A stretch of DNA of 64,000 nt from Pseudomonas sp. Irchel 3H7 (GTDB taxonomy: Bacteria; Pseudomonadota; Gammaproteobacteria; Pseudomonadales; Pseudomonadaceae). Under the pieces are notes generated by a model. That model had not been told where the DNA came from. It made no database searches and saw only the letters and a program-made list of their open reading frames with translations. The stretch's first letter is position 1, and each line of letters opens with the position of its first letter. Positions 45,562-54,600 of this stretch are shown one piece after another. The stretch covers positions 310,001 to 374,000 of the forward strand of contig NZ_FYEA01000003.1 in the NCBI RefSeq assembly GCF_900187605.1. Direction: 5' to 3'. The position numbers and the translations under genes are program-made.

Positions 45562-45590
45562 AAAAAAGCCCCGATCTCGCGATCGGGGCT
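45562..45590 (-). terminator. Rho-independent terminator of the ProY-like permease gene
   Basis: A 10-bp stem (AGCCCCGATC at 45567-45576, complement at 45581-45590) has a TCGC-type loop. On the minus strand it is followed by six T. It lies 23 bp after the permease stop. Confidence 0.88.
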
Positions 45591-45612
45591 TGGCTGTATC
45601 AGCGTTTTTTAC

Positions 45613-47034
45613 TTAAGACGCCGAACGCGCAGCACCTTGTGTCACGTTACTTGGTTGCAGCTTGAACACGTAGAACAACACCGTCAGCAGCACCAGGAAC
45701 GCAGGGCCTACATACAGCGCCACGCGCGTGTCCGGGAAGTACGCCATCAGGCCGACCACCAGCACCAGAAATGCCAGGGCAAAGTACGAACTGACCGGGT
45801 ACAGCCACATCTTGTACTTGAGGCCGGCACGTTCGCTGGCGCTCAGGCCTTTGCGGAATTTCAGCTGAGCCAGCAGGATCATCACCCAGGTCCAGATCGC
45901 GCCGAAGGTGGCAATCGAGGTCACCCAGACGAAGACTTTCTCCGGCACCAGATAGTTGAGCATTACGCCCAAGAGCAGCACCGCAATCGACAGCAACAGC
46001 GCACGACGCGGCACGCCGTTATTCGACGTTTTGGCAAAACCGGCCGGGGCCTGGCCATTCTGCGCCAGGCTGTAGAGCATGCGCCCGGTGCTGAAGATGC
46101 CACCGTTGCACGACGACAGCGCGGCGGTGATTACCACGAAGTTGATGATGCCGGCGGCGGTCTTGATGCCCAGACGCTCGAAGGTCATCACGAACGGACT
46201 GCCTTGCGTGCCGATTTCGTTCCACGGGTAGATCGACAGAATCACGAACAACGCGCCGACGTAAAACAGCAGAATCCGCCAGAACACCGAGCCGATCGCA
46301 TCAGGAATGGTCTTTTGCGGGTTCTTCGCTTCACCGGCGGTCAGGCCGATCATCTCGACACCGAGGTAGGCGAACATGACCATTTGCAGCGACATCAGCA
46401 CGCCGGTCACGCCGTTGGGCATGAAGCCGCCGTGGGCCCACAAGTTGGAAATCCCCAGCGCCACACCGTCATTACCGAAACCGAAGGCGATGATGCCGAC
46501 GCCACCGATGACCATGGCGATGATGGTGACGATCTTGATCAGGGCGAACCAGAACTCGAATTCACCGAAGGCTTTGACCGCGATCAGGTTGACCGAGCCC
46601 ATGCTGATCAGCGCCGCGAGGGCCCAGATCCAGCGCGGCACGTCGGGAAACCAGATGCCCATGTACACGGCCACCGCGGTGATTTCCGCGACGCAGGTCA
46701 CCAGCCACAGGAACCAGTAGTTCCAGCCCGTGAGGAAGCCCGCCAATGGGCCGAGGTAGTCTTGGGCGTAGCGACTGAACGAGCCGGCGACCGGATTGTG
46801 CACGGCCATCTCGCCGAGGGCGCGCATGATCACCAGGATCGCCAGACCACCCAGAATGTAAGACAGCATGATCGCCGGACCGGCCATTTCGATGGCCTTG
46901 GCGGAACCTAAAAACAGACCGACGCCAATACAGGCACCGAGTGCCATCAGGCGAATATGCCGTTCGCCGAGTTCGCGTTTGAGCGGACCGCCCTGAGCGG
47001 TGTCGCCGTGAGGCAGGTGATTGCCAGTTGGCAT
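45613..47034 (-). CDS. ProY-like amino acid permease
   Basis: The product is a 473-residue, 12-TM amino acid transporter of the AAT family. It is close to remembered E. coli ProY: IRLMALGACIGVGLFLGSA, IIMRALGEM-like VIMRALGEMAVHNPVAGSFSRYA, GPLAGFLTGWNYW, FGEFEFWFALIKI, MVMFAYLGVEMIGLTAGEA, FYVGALFVILSIYPWNEIGT. Proline, histidine or D-serine/alanine are possible substrates. I chose the ATG at 47034, which gives the family's N-terminus. A decayed copy of this gene's 3' end lies at 51322-51466. Confidence 0.87.
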   Translation of the reverse strand: MPTGNHLPHGDTAQGGPLKRELGERHIRLMALGACIGVGLFLGSAKAIEMAGPAIMLSYILGGLAILVIMRALGEMAVHNPVAGSFSRYAQDYLGPLAGFLTGWNYWFLWLVTCVAEITAVAVYMGIWFPDVPRWIWALAALISMGSVNLIAVKAFGEFEFWFALIKIVTIIAMVIGGVGIIAFGFGNDGVALGISNLWAHGGFMPNGVTGVLMSLQMVMFAYLGVEMIGLTAGEAKNPQKTIPDAIGSVFWRILLFYVGALFVILSIYPWNEIGTQGSPFVMTFERLGIKTAAGIINFVVITAALSSCNGGIFSTGRMLYSLAQNGQAPAGFAKTSNNGVPRRALLLSIAVLLLGVMLNYLVPEKVFVWVTSIATFGAIWTWVMILLAQLKFRKGLSASERAGLKYKMWLYPVSSYFALAFLVLVVGLMAYFPDTRVALYVGPAFLVLLTVLFYVFKLQPSNVTQGAARSAS

Positions 47035-47283
47035 AGGGGGACAACCTCGTCTTGTTATTGGATATGACCACCGAGTGTCGAAGCGTCGGCCGATAAGCCT
47101 TGGCTGCTGTGAAACCGCGCCTGCCTCGTGGGCAGACGCGTCCTGCAAGAGAACCTGCAAGATCAGCGGGGCGTGCAGTATAAAAAGCCTGAGGCAGGAT
47201 TTTTCACTCTATAAACCACAAGATTCAGCGGGAGTTGTCGCGAGAAGGCCAGCAGACCCGTTGGATCAACTGGCACAAGTAGG

Positions 47284-47311
47284 AAAACTCGCCACCGAAA
47301 ATGGCGGCGAG
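47284..47311 (-). terminator. Terminator after the first tandem toxin-like gene
   Basis: CTCGCCACC (47288-47296) pairs with GGCGGCGAG (47303-47311), one mismatch, with a 6-nt loop. On the minus strand it is followed by TTTT. A near-identical hairpin recurs at 51534-51561. Confidence 0.75.
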
Positions 47312-47339
47312 TATTGCACAAGGATGGTGCAGCGTCACA

Positions 47340-50300
47340 TTACCCGGCGCCCACCGTATCAATGATCAGCACCGGTCTGGTCACCACTTTGGTAACTCTG
47401 GAATTGGGGTGGACGCCGACCAATGTGTCCGGCCGCGTTATCCAGCCAGGTTTCGCCGAGGAATATTTTACGATTGTTGCAGCGCCTTCGCTGATCTGGA
47501 AATGCAACTTCCAGGACCGCGCCGAATGGTCGTACTTCATGAAGGCGAAACCCACCATCCTCGAGTCTACCTGTCCGCTTGCATTCACGCGCAATCCATA
47601 GTCCGGATATTCCATGGACGCGCTGAGACCCAAGCCATGTTCATGAGTGGCGAGGCCGTTGTATTGAGCGAGTTCCTTTCCACCCTCGACATGCCGTACC
47701 CGCAGGCGACTGGCGTCCAACTGATCGACCACCAACGAACAGCCACCGAAGCCTGGCGTAAATACATGATCGGGCTCGCCCCACTTGGGATGGATCGGGA
47801 TATCGACATAGCCTCCCTGCGCTGCCCAATAACCCACCACGGCATTCGATGGTTGCGGAAGTTTGCCGAATTTGGGGTCATGAATTTTCAGTGCATTGAA
47901 TTCAGCCCGGGGCGAATTGACGGGCTGAATGCGTTCCATGACAAAGGCGAAACTCGAACCGCCCTGCTTGTTGACCAGTCGTTTCGTGATCTCGTCGCTG
48001 TAGTTGACTCGAACCGGCTGCAACAACCCTGTTGCCACCGTAAACCGGCTCAACTGCGCTGGCGACAACGCTTCATTGATGCTGGTGAGCTGAAACGAAT
48101 ATTGCATCAGGGAAGACTCACCCCAATCGTACGCCAAGTGCTCAACCTCACTTTTAGTGACGGCTTCGATAACGGGCTCCCATAAACCGTTGGGCAGCCG
48201 CTCGCGCACAAATGCCGGGTCCGGACGCAGCGGATTGCTTGAGGTGTATACGAGCTGATGGCTGACACTGGCACTTTCATCAACAATCTCGCCAGCCGGG
48301 ACGTCTGCCGCCCCCGGCGGAAGATCGCCGCCGCGCAGTGAAACTGGCTGCCATTGATCCGGCGCGACTTGCCAGAGTCGGGGACCGTGGGGACGATTGT
48401 TCAAAGGATCAACAATCACCACGTCCGTTAAATCAACTTTCAGATTGAAATCATTCCTGATGCCATACACCGCTTCCTTGCCGGTTGCATCGATGTTGCG
48501 GATATAGAAGCGCTGGCCATCGGCACTGCGATAAATACCGTGGGCATTGGCTTCAAGTCCACTGAGTTCCGCTGGCTTGAAGGTGAAGCGCTTGAAGTCG
48601 TTATTGTCGAATCCGCCCAGTGCGAAGCGGCCAGGCTTGGGCCGGAAATCACCCGGCGAGCCATAAAGACGATTGCTCAGCGGATTGTAGTGATACCACT
48701 GCTCGTTTTTCAGCACACCGAGGCCGTCGACGCTTAGTCCGTTTATTTTCCAGGCACCGATCAGCGTCGGCCCGTGTTCTTTACGCAACATCTGCACCAA
48801 TTCGCTGAGGTCCATCGCCTTGCGTAATTTCATGATTTGCTGCAGACCGTGACTTCCGATGAATTGGAGCCCGTGACCGACAAGCCGGGTAACTCCCACC
48901 CCCACGTCGCGCAGAGCGGTCAACGGGTTGAGTTCGGTAATCACCACCGCGCCAATTATTCTCGCAGCCTTGAGTGTCTTGCTGATGGCTGAAGCCGTGG
49001 AAACGCCGATCCTGGCCAATTTCGCGGCAACACTCGCACCGGCAGTCACGAATCCCAATACATCGAAAAACAGATCCATCGCACCGTCGAAATAGTTGCC
49101 TTTGACGAAATTGGTGATCGCCGACTTGAACGGGATCAGGTCGACCACGAAATCAATAACCTTCTGCACCGCTGCGTTTTCCCGGTCTTGCGTAGTCTGG
49201 CCACTGGCGGCCTTCAGAATGGCCTCGCTGTCCAGATCGAGATGTTCAACAAAGGCGTCGGCAATCAGCTCGGTCCTCTCGCTCGAGTAACTGGCGGGCA
49301 CCGAAGTTCTGTTTGCGGTCTGTGGCAGGAGCTTCCCGGCCTTCGACTCGTCAGCCAGCTTGAACGGTTCGATGGTGTACTGGATGCTCGGAACAAAAGC
49401 ATCGGTGCGTTCCGTCACCTCCTCTGGATCGTAGCTGCGGGTATGAATAACGCCTTGCTTGAGATCGATCTCATAAAGCTTCGACTCATGGCCCAGATCA
49501 ACTTTCACTCGCAGGGTGCCGTGTGTGGATGTCAGGTTTTTGCCGAAAAAGCCCATACTCAAACGGTAAGTCTTGTATTGGTAAAAAGAGACTTGGCCGT
49601 ATTCGAGATTTTTCCTGTCCTCCAGAGGCAACTCGGCGAGCAGATGTTTAACCAGCAGCCGGGAACCTTGCTTGATGTTACTGACGGCACTCTCGAATTG
49701 AGTCTGGAAGGCGTCGACTACACCGAGTTCCAGCGGCGCATTGATCTGGTCAAGCAGCGGCTGCAAGCGAGGATCCCGGGTCGTCCATTGATAGTAGGGA
49801 GGGCCTCCCATCATGGCGATGTCGAGCAGCGAATATCGACCGTTCAGGGTCGGGTACAAGAAGGCACCGTCAACAGCGGCCACAGTGGGCTGTTGCAGCA
49901 GCCGCTCTTCAAAAGGAATGTCGCCTTTGAATTTTTGCTTGAGTCTGTGCTTCGCGATGGCTTTGCGGCTCGGAAGTTCGCTGTTCAACAGGATCGAAGC
50001 ATTGAGGCGGTCAGCGAGTTGCCGGTTGTAGTGTGTCTTGACGTTTTCCAACTCGTCCTGGGGGTAATGTTCATCATTATTCTTCTGCAATACGCCGCTG
50101 ACCACGCCCCAATCTGCCAGGGCGGCGGCATTGACTTGCGGCGCAACTTGCGAGTCGATCCGCGCAGCGCTTTCTGCACTGGCCATGACTTGGGCAAACG
50201 TCATATACGCCACTTTTCCGGGTGTGTGAGCCTCAATCGTTCGCGCAGCGACTCTCAGGTTGAACCATGCCGTCGTGCCGTATTTCAAACTGGCAGGCAA

Positions 50301-50933
50301 CTGCTTGACGAGAAACTCGGGCGCCTTGCGAAGCAGCAACAGTGCCGCCGTCAATCCAGCCAGTTTCCGGCTACTAAGACGTTCCTTGATCAGGTAATCA
50401 GTCAGATTGCCAAAAACCGCCGAAACAGGTCTGCCCCAAAGTTTCTCCCCGGCCAGGTCGAAACCGGCAACTTTGCGAGGCGACGGTTGATCAATATCCC
50501 CCTCATGCAGGCTCAAATGGATGCCAGCCATTGCGTATTCCCTGGCGCTGACATCCGTGGCGATTCCGTTCAAGCGGGTCTGGATCGCCTGCCCCAGCGC
50601 CTGCCCGCGAGGACTGGTAATAAGGCGAGCCAATGCCGAGTGCGGATCACTCAGTGCCGCATTTGAAAGCGGCTCGTCAGCGTCCAGGTAGTCCAGTACT
50701 CCGGCACCGGGTATCGACACAATATCGAGGCTGTCCAGATAAACACTCGTGGCGTGCAAGGCCTCTTTTTGCTGCGCGACCGTCAGTGGAATCGGCCAGG
50801 ATAATGCTCCGGCAAAGTCAGCAAACGGATGGGCAGTGACTTTTTCGACTTGCAGAAAAGTTGCGATTTTTTCCAGCTGATCACTTTCGGATAACGATAC
50901 TTCAGCAACAACGTCTACATTGGATTCAGACAT
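47340..50933 (-). CDS. Tandem toxin-like protein 1 with CNF/CheD-like C-terminal domain
   Basis: This 1,197-residue protein lacks a signal peptide. The first ~770 residues match toxin-like protein 2 (51686-54940) and include SYSSERTELIADAFVEHLDL, then a hydrophobic helical region (DGAMDLFFDVLGFVTAGASV, RIIGAVVI) suited to membrane insertion, and GVLKNEQWYHYNPLSNRLYG. The remainder is unrelated to protein 2. It contains a beta module (HGIYRSADGQRFYIRN) and a terminal domain with C1065 in GFGGCSLVVD and H1081 in RVRHVEGG. That Cys/His spacing of 16, with about 116 residues after the His, resembles CNF1-type glutamine deamidases (Cys/His 15 apart). The catalytic call is a hypothesis. The start has AAGGAA upstream. 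No immunity gene adjoins it. Confidence 0.7.
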   Translation of the reverse strand: MSESNVDVVAEVSLSESDQLEKIATFLQVEKVTAHPFADFAGALSWPIPLTVAQQKEALHATSVYLDSLDIVSIPGAGVLDYLDADEPLSNAALSDPHSALARLITSPRGQALGQAIQTRLNGIATDVSAREYAMAGIHLSLHEGDIDQPSPRKVAGFDLAGEKLWGRPVSAVFGNLTDYLIKERLSSRKLAGLTAALLLLRKAPEFLVKQLPASLKYGTTAWFNLRVAARTIEAHTPGKVAYMTFAQVMASAESAARIDSQVAPQVNAAALADWGVVSGVLQKNNDEHYPQDELENVKTHYNRQLADRLNASILLNSELPSRKAIAKHRLKQKFKGDIPFEERLLQQPTVAAVDGAFLYPTLNGRYSLLDIAMMGGPPYYQWTTRDPRLQPLLDQINAPLELGVVDAFQTQFESAVSNIKQGSRLLVKHLLAELPLEDRKNLEYGQVSFYQYKTYRLSMGFFGKNLTSTHGTLRVKVDLGHESKLYEIDLKQGVIHTRSYDPEEVTERTDAFVPSIQYTIEPFKLADESKAGKLLPQTANRTSVPASYSSERTELIADAFVEHLDLDSEAILKAASGQTTQDRENAAVQKVIDFVVDLIPFKSAITNFVKGNYFDGAMDLFFDVLGFVTAGASVAAKLARIGVSTASAISKTLKAARIIGAVVITELNPLTALRDVGVGVTRLVGHGLQFIGSHGLQQIMKLRKAMDLSELVQMLRKEHGPTLIGAWKINGLSVDGLGVLKNEQWYHYNPLSNRLYGSPGDFRPKPGRFALGGFDNNDFKRFTFKPAELSGLEANAHGIYRSADGQRFYIRNIDATGKEAVYGIRNDFNLKVDLTDVVIVDPLNNRPHGPRLWQVAPDQWQPVSLRGGDLPPGAADVPAGEIVDESASVSHQLVYTSSNPLRPDPAFVRERLPNGLWEPVIEAVTKSEVEHLAYDWGESSLMQYSFQLTSINEALSPAQLSRFTVATGLLQPVRVNYSDEITKRLVNKQGGSSFAFVMERIQPVNSPRAEFNALKIHDPKFGKLPQPSNAVVGYWAAQGGYVDIPIHPKWGEPDHVFTPGFGGCSLVVDQLDASRLRVRHVEGGKELAQYNGLATHEHGLGLSASMEYPDYGLRVNASGQVDSRMVGFAFMKYDHSARSWKLHFQISEGAATIVKYSSAKPGWITRPDTLVGVHPNSRVTKVVTRPVLIIDTVGAG

Positions 50934-51321
50934 CTGTTGTTCCTTGACGGGATTAATAGAATCCAAAGTAGATAATGAATTCGGCAGAACATAAACCGAA
51001 GAACCATTACCGATATAGCGCGCCAACACCGACAGACAACAATTTAATCAACAACCATGAAAAAACTGTTACTTAGTGAATGTCACAGAACATTATAAAC
51101 AACAGACACCGATCGCCATAACTTGGCGCACAGCAAAGACAGACATTCATTTGACCCGCCCAGACGCGCATCCAAAAATGCTTCTCAACATAACAAATGA
51201 AAATCTTGAGATTACTGTTACAACAAAAAAATCGCTTCCTGAAACAATATCTACATGATTGAACGATGTAGGTATTGCTGCAGGCAGCGATCTTTGTTGA
51301 TGGCCTTGAACGCTTGAAACC
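50934..51321. other. AT-rich gap upstream of toxin-like gene 1
   Basis: This 388-bp gap is clearly richer in A and T than its surroundings, especially 51020-51260. It probably holds the promoter of toxin-like gene 1 and may bind a silencing protein of the MvaT type. I see no credible gene, repeat or tRNA in it. Confidence 0.5.
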
Positions 51322-51466
51322 TTACAGCACCGAACGCGCGGCACTTTGCGGCAGATTATTCGGCTGCAGTTTGAACACGTAGAACAAAACGGTCAGCAGG
51401 ACCAGAAACGCCAGCGCAAAGTACGAGCTGACCGGGCACAGCCACATCTTGTACTTGAGACCGGCA
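51322..51466 (-). pseudogene. Remnant of a second copy of the ProY-like permease 3' end
   Basis: Read on the minus strand this encodes GLKYKMWLCPVSSYFALAFL then LLTVLFYVFKLQP and SAARS, matching the last ~75 residues of the permease at 45613-47034. An internal deletion of about 24 codons lies between two AFLV repeats. The 5' part of the gene is missing: at about 51467 the match jumps to sequence found upstream of the intact permease (47184 onward). It marks a tandem duplication. Confidence 0.88.
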
Positions 51467-51562
51467 AAAAGCCTGAGGCGGGAGTTGTCGCGAGAAGGCC
51501 AGCAGACCCGTTGGATCAACTGGCACCAGTAGGAAAACTCGCCACTGAAAACAGCGGCGAGT
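51467..51562. repeat. Duplicated intergenic segment with terminator
   Basis: This stretch matches 47184-47312 (AAAAAGCCTGAGG, GGGAGTTGTCGCGAGAAGGC, CCCGTTGGATCAACTGGCAC), with about 34 bp deleted. It ends in the hairpin CTCGCCACT...AGCGGCGAG at 51534-51561, the equivalent of the one at 47284-47311. On the minus strand the hairpin may terminate toxin-like gene 2. Confidence 0.85.
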
Positions 51563-51685
51563 AATTCACAAAAAGAGCAAGCCGTTCTGCTTCGCCCTGC
51601 TTTTTACCGCTCTCGGTAACGCGTTACCGGCGCTTCCGCGCCCCCCGTACGGACGAGGTTCGAGGAGTTGCCCCTTCAGGGCGGA

Positions 51686-54600
51686 TCACACGCTCAGGGG
51701 CATGGCGGAAAATTTTTCGAGAGTGTCACGGACGTCGGTCAATTCGACATCGCCAGGCCGGAACTCGTTGACAGCATAATCAGCGCCGCCGCGTTTTTTT
51801 CCATAGGTCTTGAAGGTGCTCGCCAAGGACCCGTTCCCGAACGCTTTAGACAAACCTTGCTGTAAGGTTTGTCTGGTTTCAAATATCGCCATGCCAGAGT
51901 TAGGGTCGAAAAAAAACCATTCCTGCTTGCCGCCTGTGAATCGGGTGCCGGCGACCATTCCGTGACTTTTAGTACCGATCATGAGGATTTTTGAATCACG
52001 AGAAGCGACGAGTTCATCAATGATGTTCTGGGCATCCATTTTTTTAGGCGCCCCACCTGTATGAAACGAATACTTGGGACCCAGTCTCTGTTGACTCTTT
52101 TCCAGAGCGGAAATAAATCGCGCCGCTTGCGGATGAGTTTGCTTCTCGGCGGCCTTCAAGACATTGCTCAAAAGAGTGCCTTCTCGCCGATGAAGATAGG
52201 CATACGCCATGGCGTACGACAGGGCGGCGCATCTGCCATTGGAAGCCATATCGACCCGTGCCAGAAAATAACACTGCGAGAACGGCTCCACTGTTACGCC
52301 TTTGGGCATGTCCTGACGGAGAAGATTTGTATAAAACGTGGCGTCGTCAAACAGGCTGTCTTCTATCTCCCTTACCAGAGCCCCCATTTCTTCAGGGCGG
52401 CGGCCGGGTTGGGCCGCCAACTCGACCAATTGCTGCGTGTCCATTCGGAAGCTGTAATCAGTGATGGCCTCCAGAATATCCAGCCCGTCGTCATAAGCTT
52501 TTCTAAAGGCTGGAAAGTTGAGTGGCGTGCGGGCAGCCGCGATATTGGCGCTAAAACCCGCATAGCGATCGGCATAGCCGGCATCCACTCCAGAAAGGCT
52601 GCCCAAACGGCCTTGTCTGGGCTGAAAGTTGCCAGGGGCGCCATAGATCCTGTTGTTTACAGGATTGTAGGGATACCACTGATCATTCTTCAAAACGCCT
52701 ATCCCAGCGATATTCTGCTCGCCTACCTTCCAAGTACCAGGCAATGCAGTCCCGTGTTGTTTTCCCACCGCCTGCAACAGCTCGTAGCTACCCGCAGCCC
52801 CGCCGCGCAATCTGGCGATATTTCCCAGGCCGCGGTTCGCAAGGAACTTGACTCCGTTGCCTGCGAGCCGCGCGCCTCCCGTTGCGAGACCGTGCAACCC
52901 GCTGAACGGATTGAGTTCGCCGATAACCAGTGCGCCGATGATTTTCGCGGCCTTGAGCGCCTTGCTGAGTGCCGATGCCGTCCTGGCGCCCAATTGTGCC
53001 AACTTTGCCGTGGCACTCACGCCAGCGGTAACGAATCCCAACACGTCGAGAAACAGGTCAATTGCACCGTCCAGGTATTTGCCGTCGATAAAATTGCTGA
53101 TGGCCGATTTGAAGGGAATCAGATTAAGCAGAAACTTCACACTCCTCTCCAGCACCTCCACTTCCTGATCCCACGTGGTCAGGCCTTCAGCGGCTTTGAG
53201 AATATCTTCACTGTCGTAATCAAGATGCTCGACAAAGGCATCGGCAATGATGCGGGTTCTCTCGCTGGAATAACTGTCGGGAACGGGAAATGTCCATGAC
53301 GGGGAGGGTCTTCGCTTGAGTTTTTTGGCGATGTCCCTGTCAGCAAGATAGAACGGCCTCACACCATACGAAACGCTGGGGATATGCACGCTGACCCTGT
53401 CTGTCTGTGTGACGGGATCAACGTCTTTTTTGGTGATTGAGCCCGCTTTCAGATCGATGTAATACACCGAGACTTTTTTATCGATGCCCTGCTCCACTCT
53501 CAGGGTCAAATTTTGGTTGCCGGCACGCACAAACTTGTCATGAAACTGCAAACCGGCTTTGATGGTCTTGTCCTGATAAAAATCGATCTTGCCGTATTCA
53601 ATGTTCTCTCGGTCTTCCAGCGGTAACTCGGAAATCAGATGGCGTATGGTTAACCGGGTACCTTCCTTGAGGTGATTGAGCGTCGCTTCAAACTCACGGT
53701 TGAAGATCCTTCGTACACGCAGATCCAGTTCGTTGATGTCGTGAATACGGAAGTTAACGAGTGGGTGGCTGGTTTTCCACTTGTACGTCCCGTCCATCAT
53801 TGCAACGTCCAGCAACGTGTGCATCCCGACCGGCCCCTGGATTGCACTGGGTACCGGGGAGAGTGCGCCGACTATTTTCGCCCCCACCGAGCGGTCCCAT
53901 TCAAGGACGTGTTCTTCAATCGGATAGTTCTCGCCAAACTCCTTCTTAAGGCCGGCCCGAGCTATTTCCTTGCGACTCGGGAACACACTGCTCAACAGAA
54001 TTGGCGTGTTGAGCCGGTCGGCCAAGGCCTCATTGAAACGTGTTTTGAGTACATCCAGTTCAGCCGGAGTGTAATGTCCATCGTTTTTCCTTTCCACCAG
54101 CCCGTGGACAACGCCCCAATCAATCAGCGTAACGGTCTGCGCGTACTGAGTAACGGCCGGGTCGATCAACGCTGCACTTTCGGCGCAGACCATGACCTGT
54201 GCGAACTTCATCTTTGCAACCTTGCCCGGCGATTCAGCTTCGATGGTCGCAGCGGCAACGGACAGGTTGAACCATGCCGGCCCACCGTATTTAACTGCGG
54301 TCGGCAGGTCTTTGATCAGAAATAATGGAGCATGCCTGGCCAGCAACAAGTAAGCGCCCAACCCAGCCATTTCGGAGTTGCAGACACGGTCTTTGATCAG
54401 GTGTTCGCGCAGTTTGTTGAATACTGCTGCAACCGGTTCCCCCCAATGTTGCTTACTGTCCAGATCGAATCCGGCGACATTATTGCGTTGATGGTTTTCA
54501 ATCGACTGCGGATCAAGGTCAAGTTGAAGTGCGGCCAGCGCGTAGTCGTTGACGCTTACATCCGAGGCAAAACCTTTCAAGTGAGTTTGCACTGCCAGCC

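Noticed and set aside
45637..46911. Plus-strand open frame of 424 codons opposite the ProY-like permease
   Set aside because: The product is extremely rich in His, Asp, Gln and Arg, typical of antisense to a membrane protein gene.
47035..47339. Possible immunity gene downstream of toxin-like gene 1
   Set aside because: Only a terminator and the permease upstream region are present, and the same segment recurs as non-coding sequence at 51467-51562.
49188..50666. Plus-strand open frame of 492 codons opposite toxin-like gene 1
   Set aside because: It has no motif or ribosome site, while the opposite strand aligns with a paralogue at 51686-54940.
51076..51258. Sixty-codon open frame in the AT-rich gap before toxin-like gene 1
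   Set aside because: It has no ribosome site and no recognisable pattern; a short frame is expected by chance in this AT-rich stretch.
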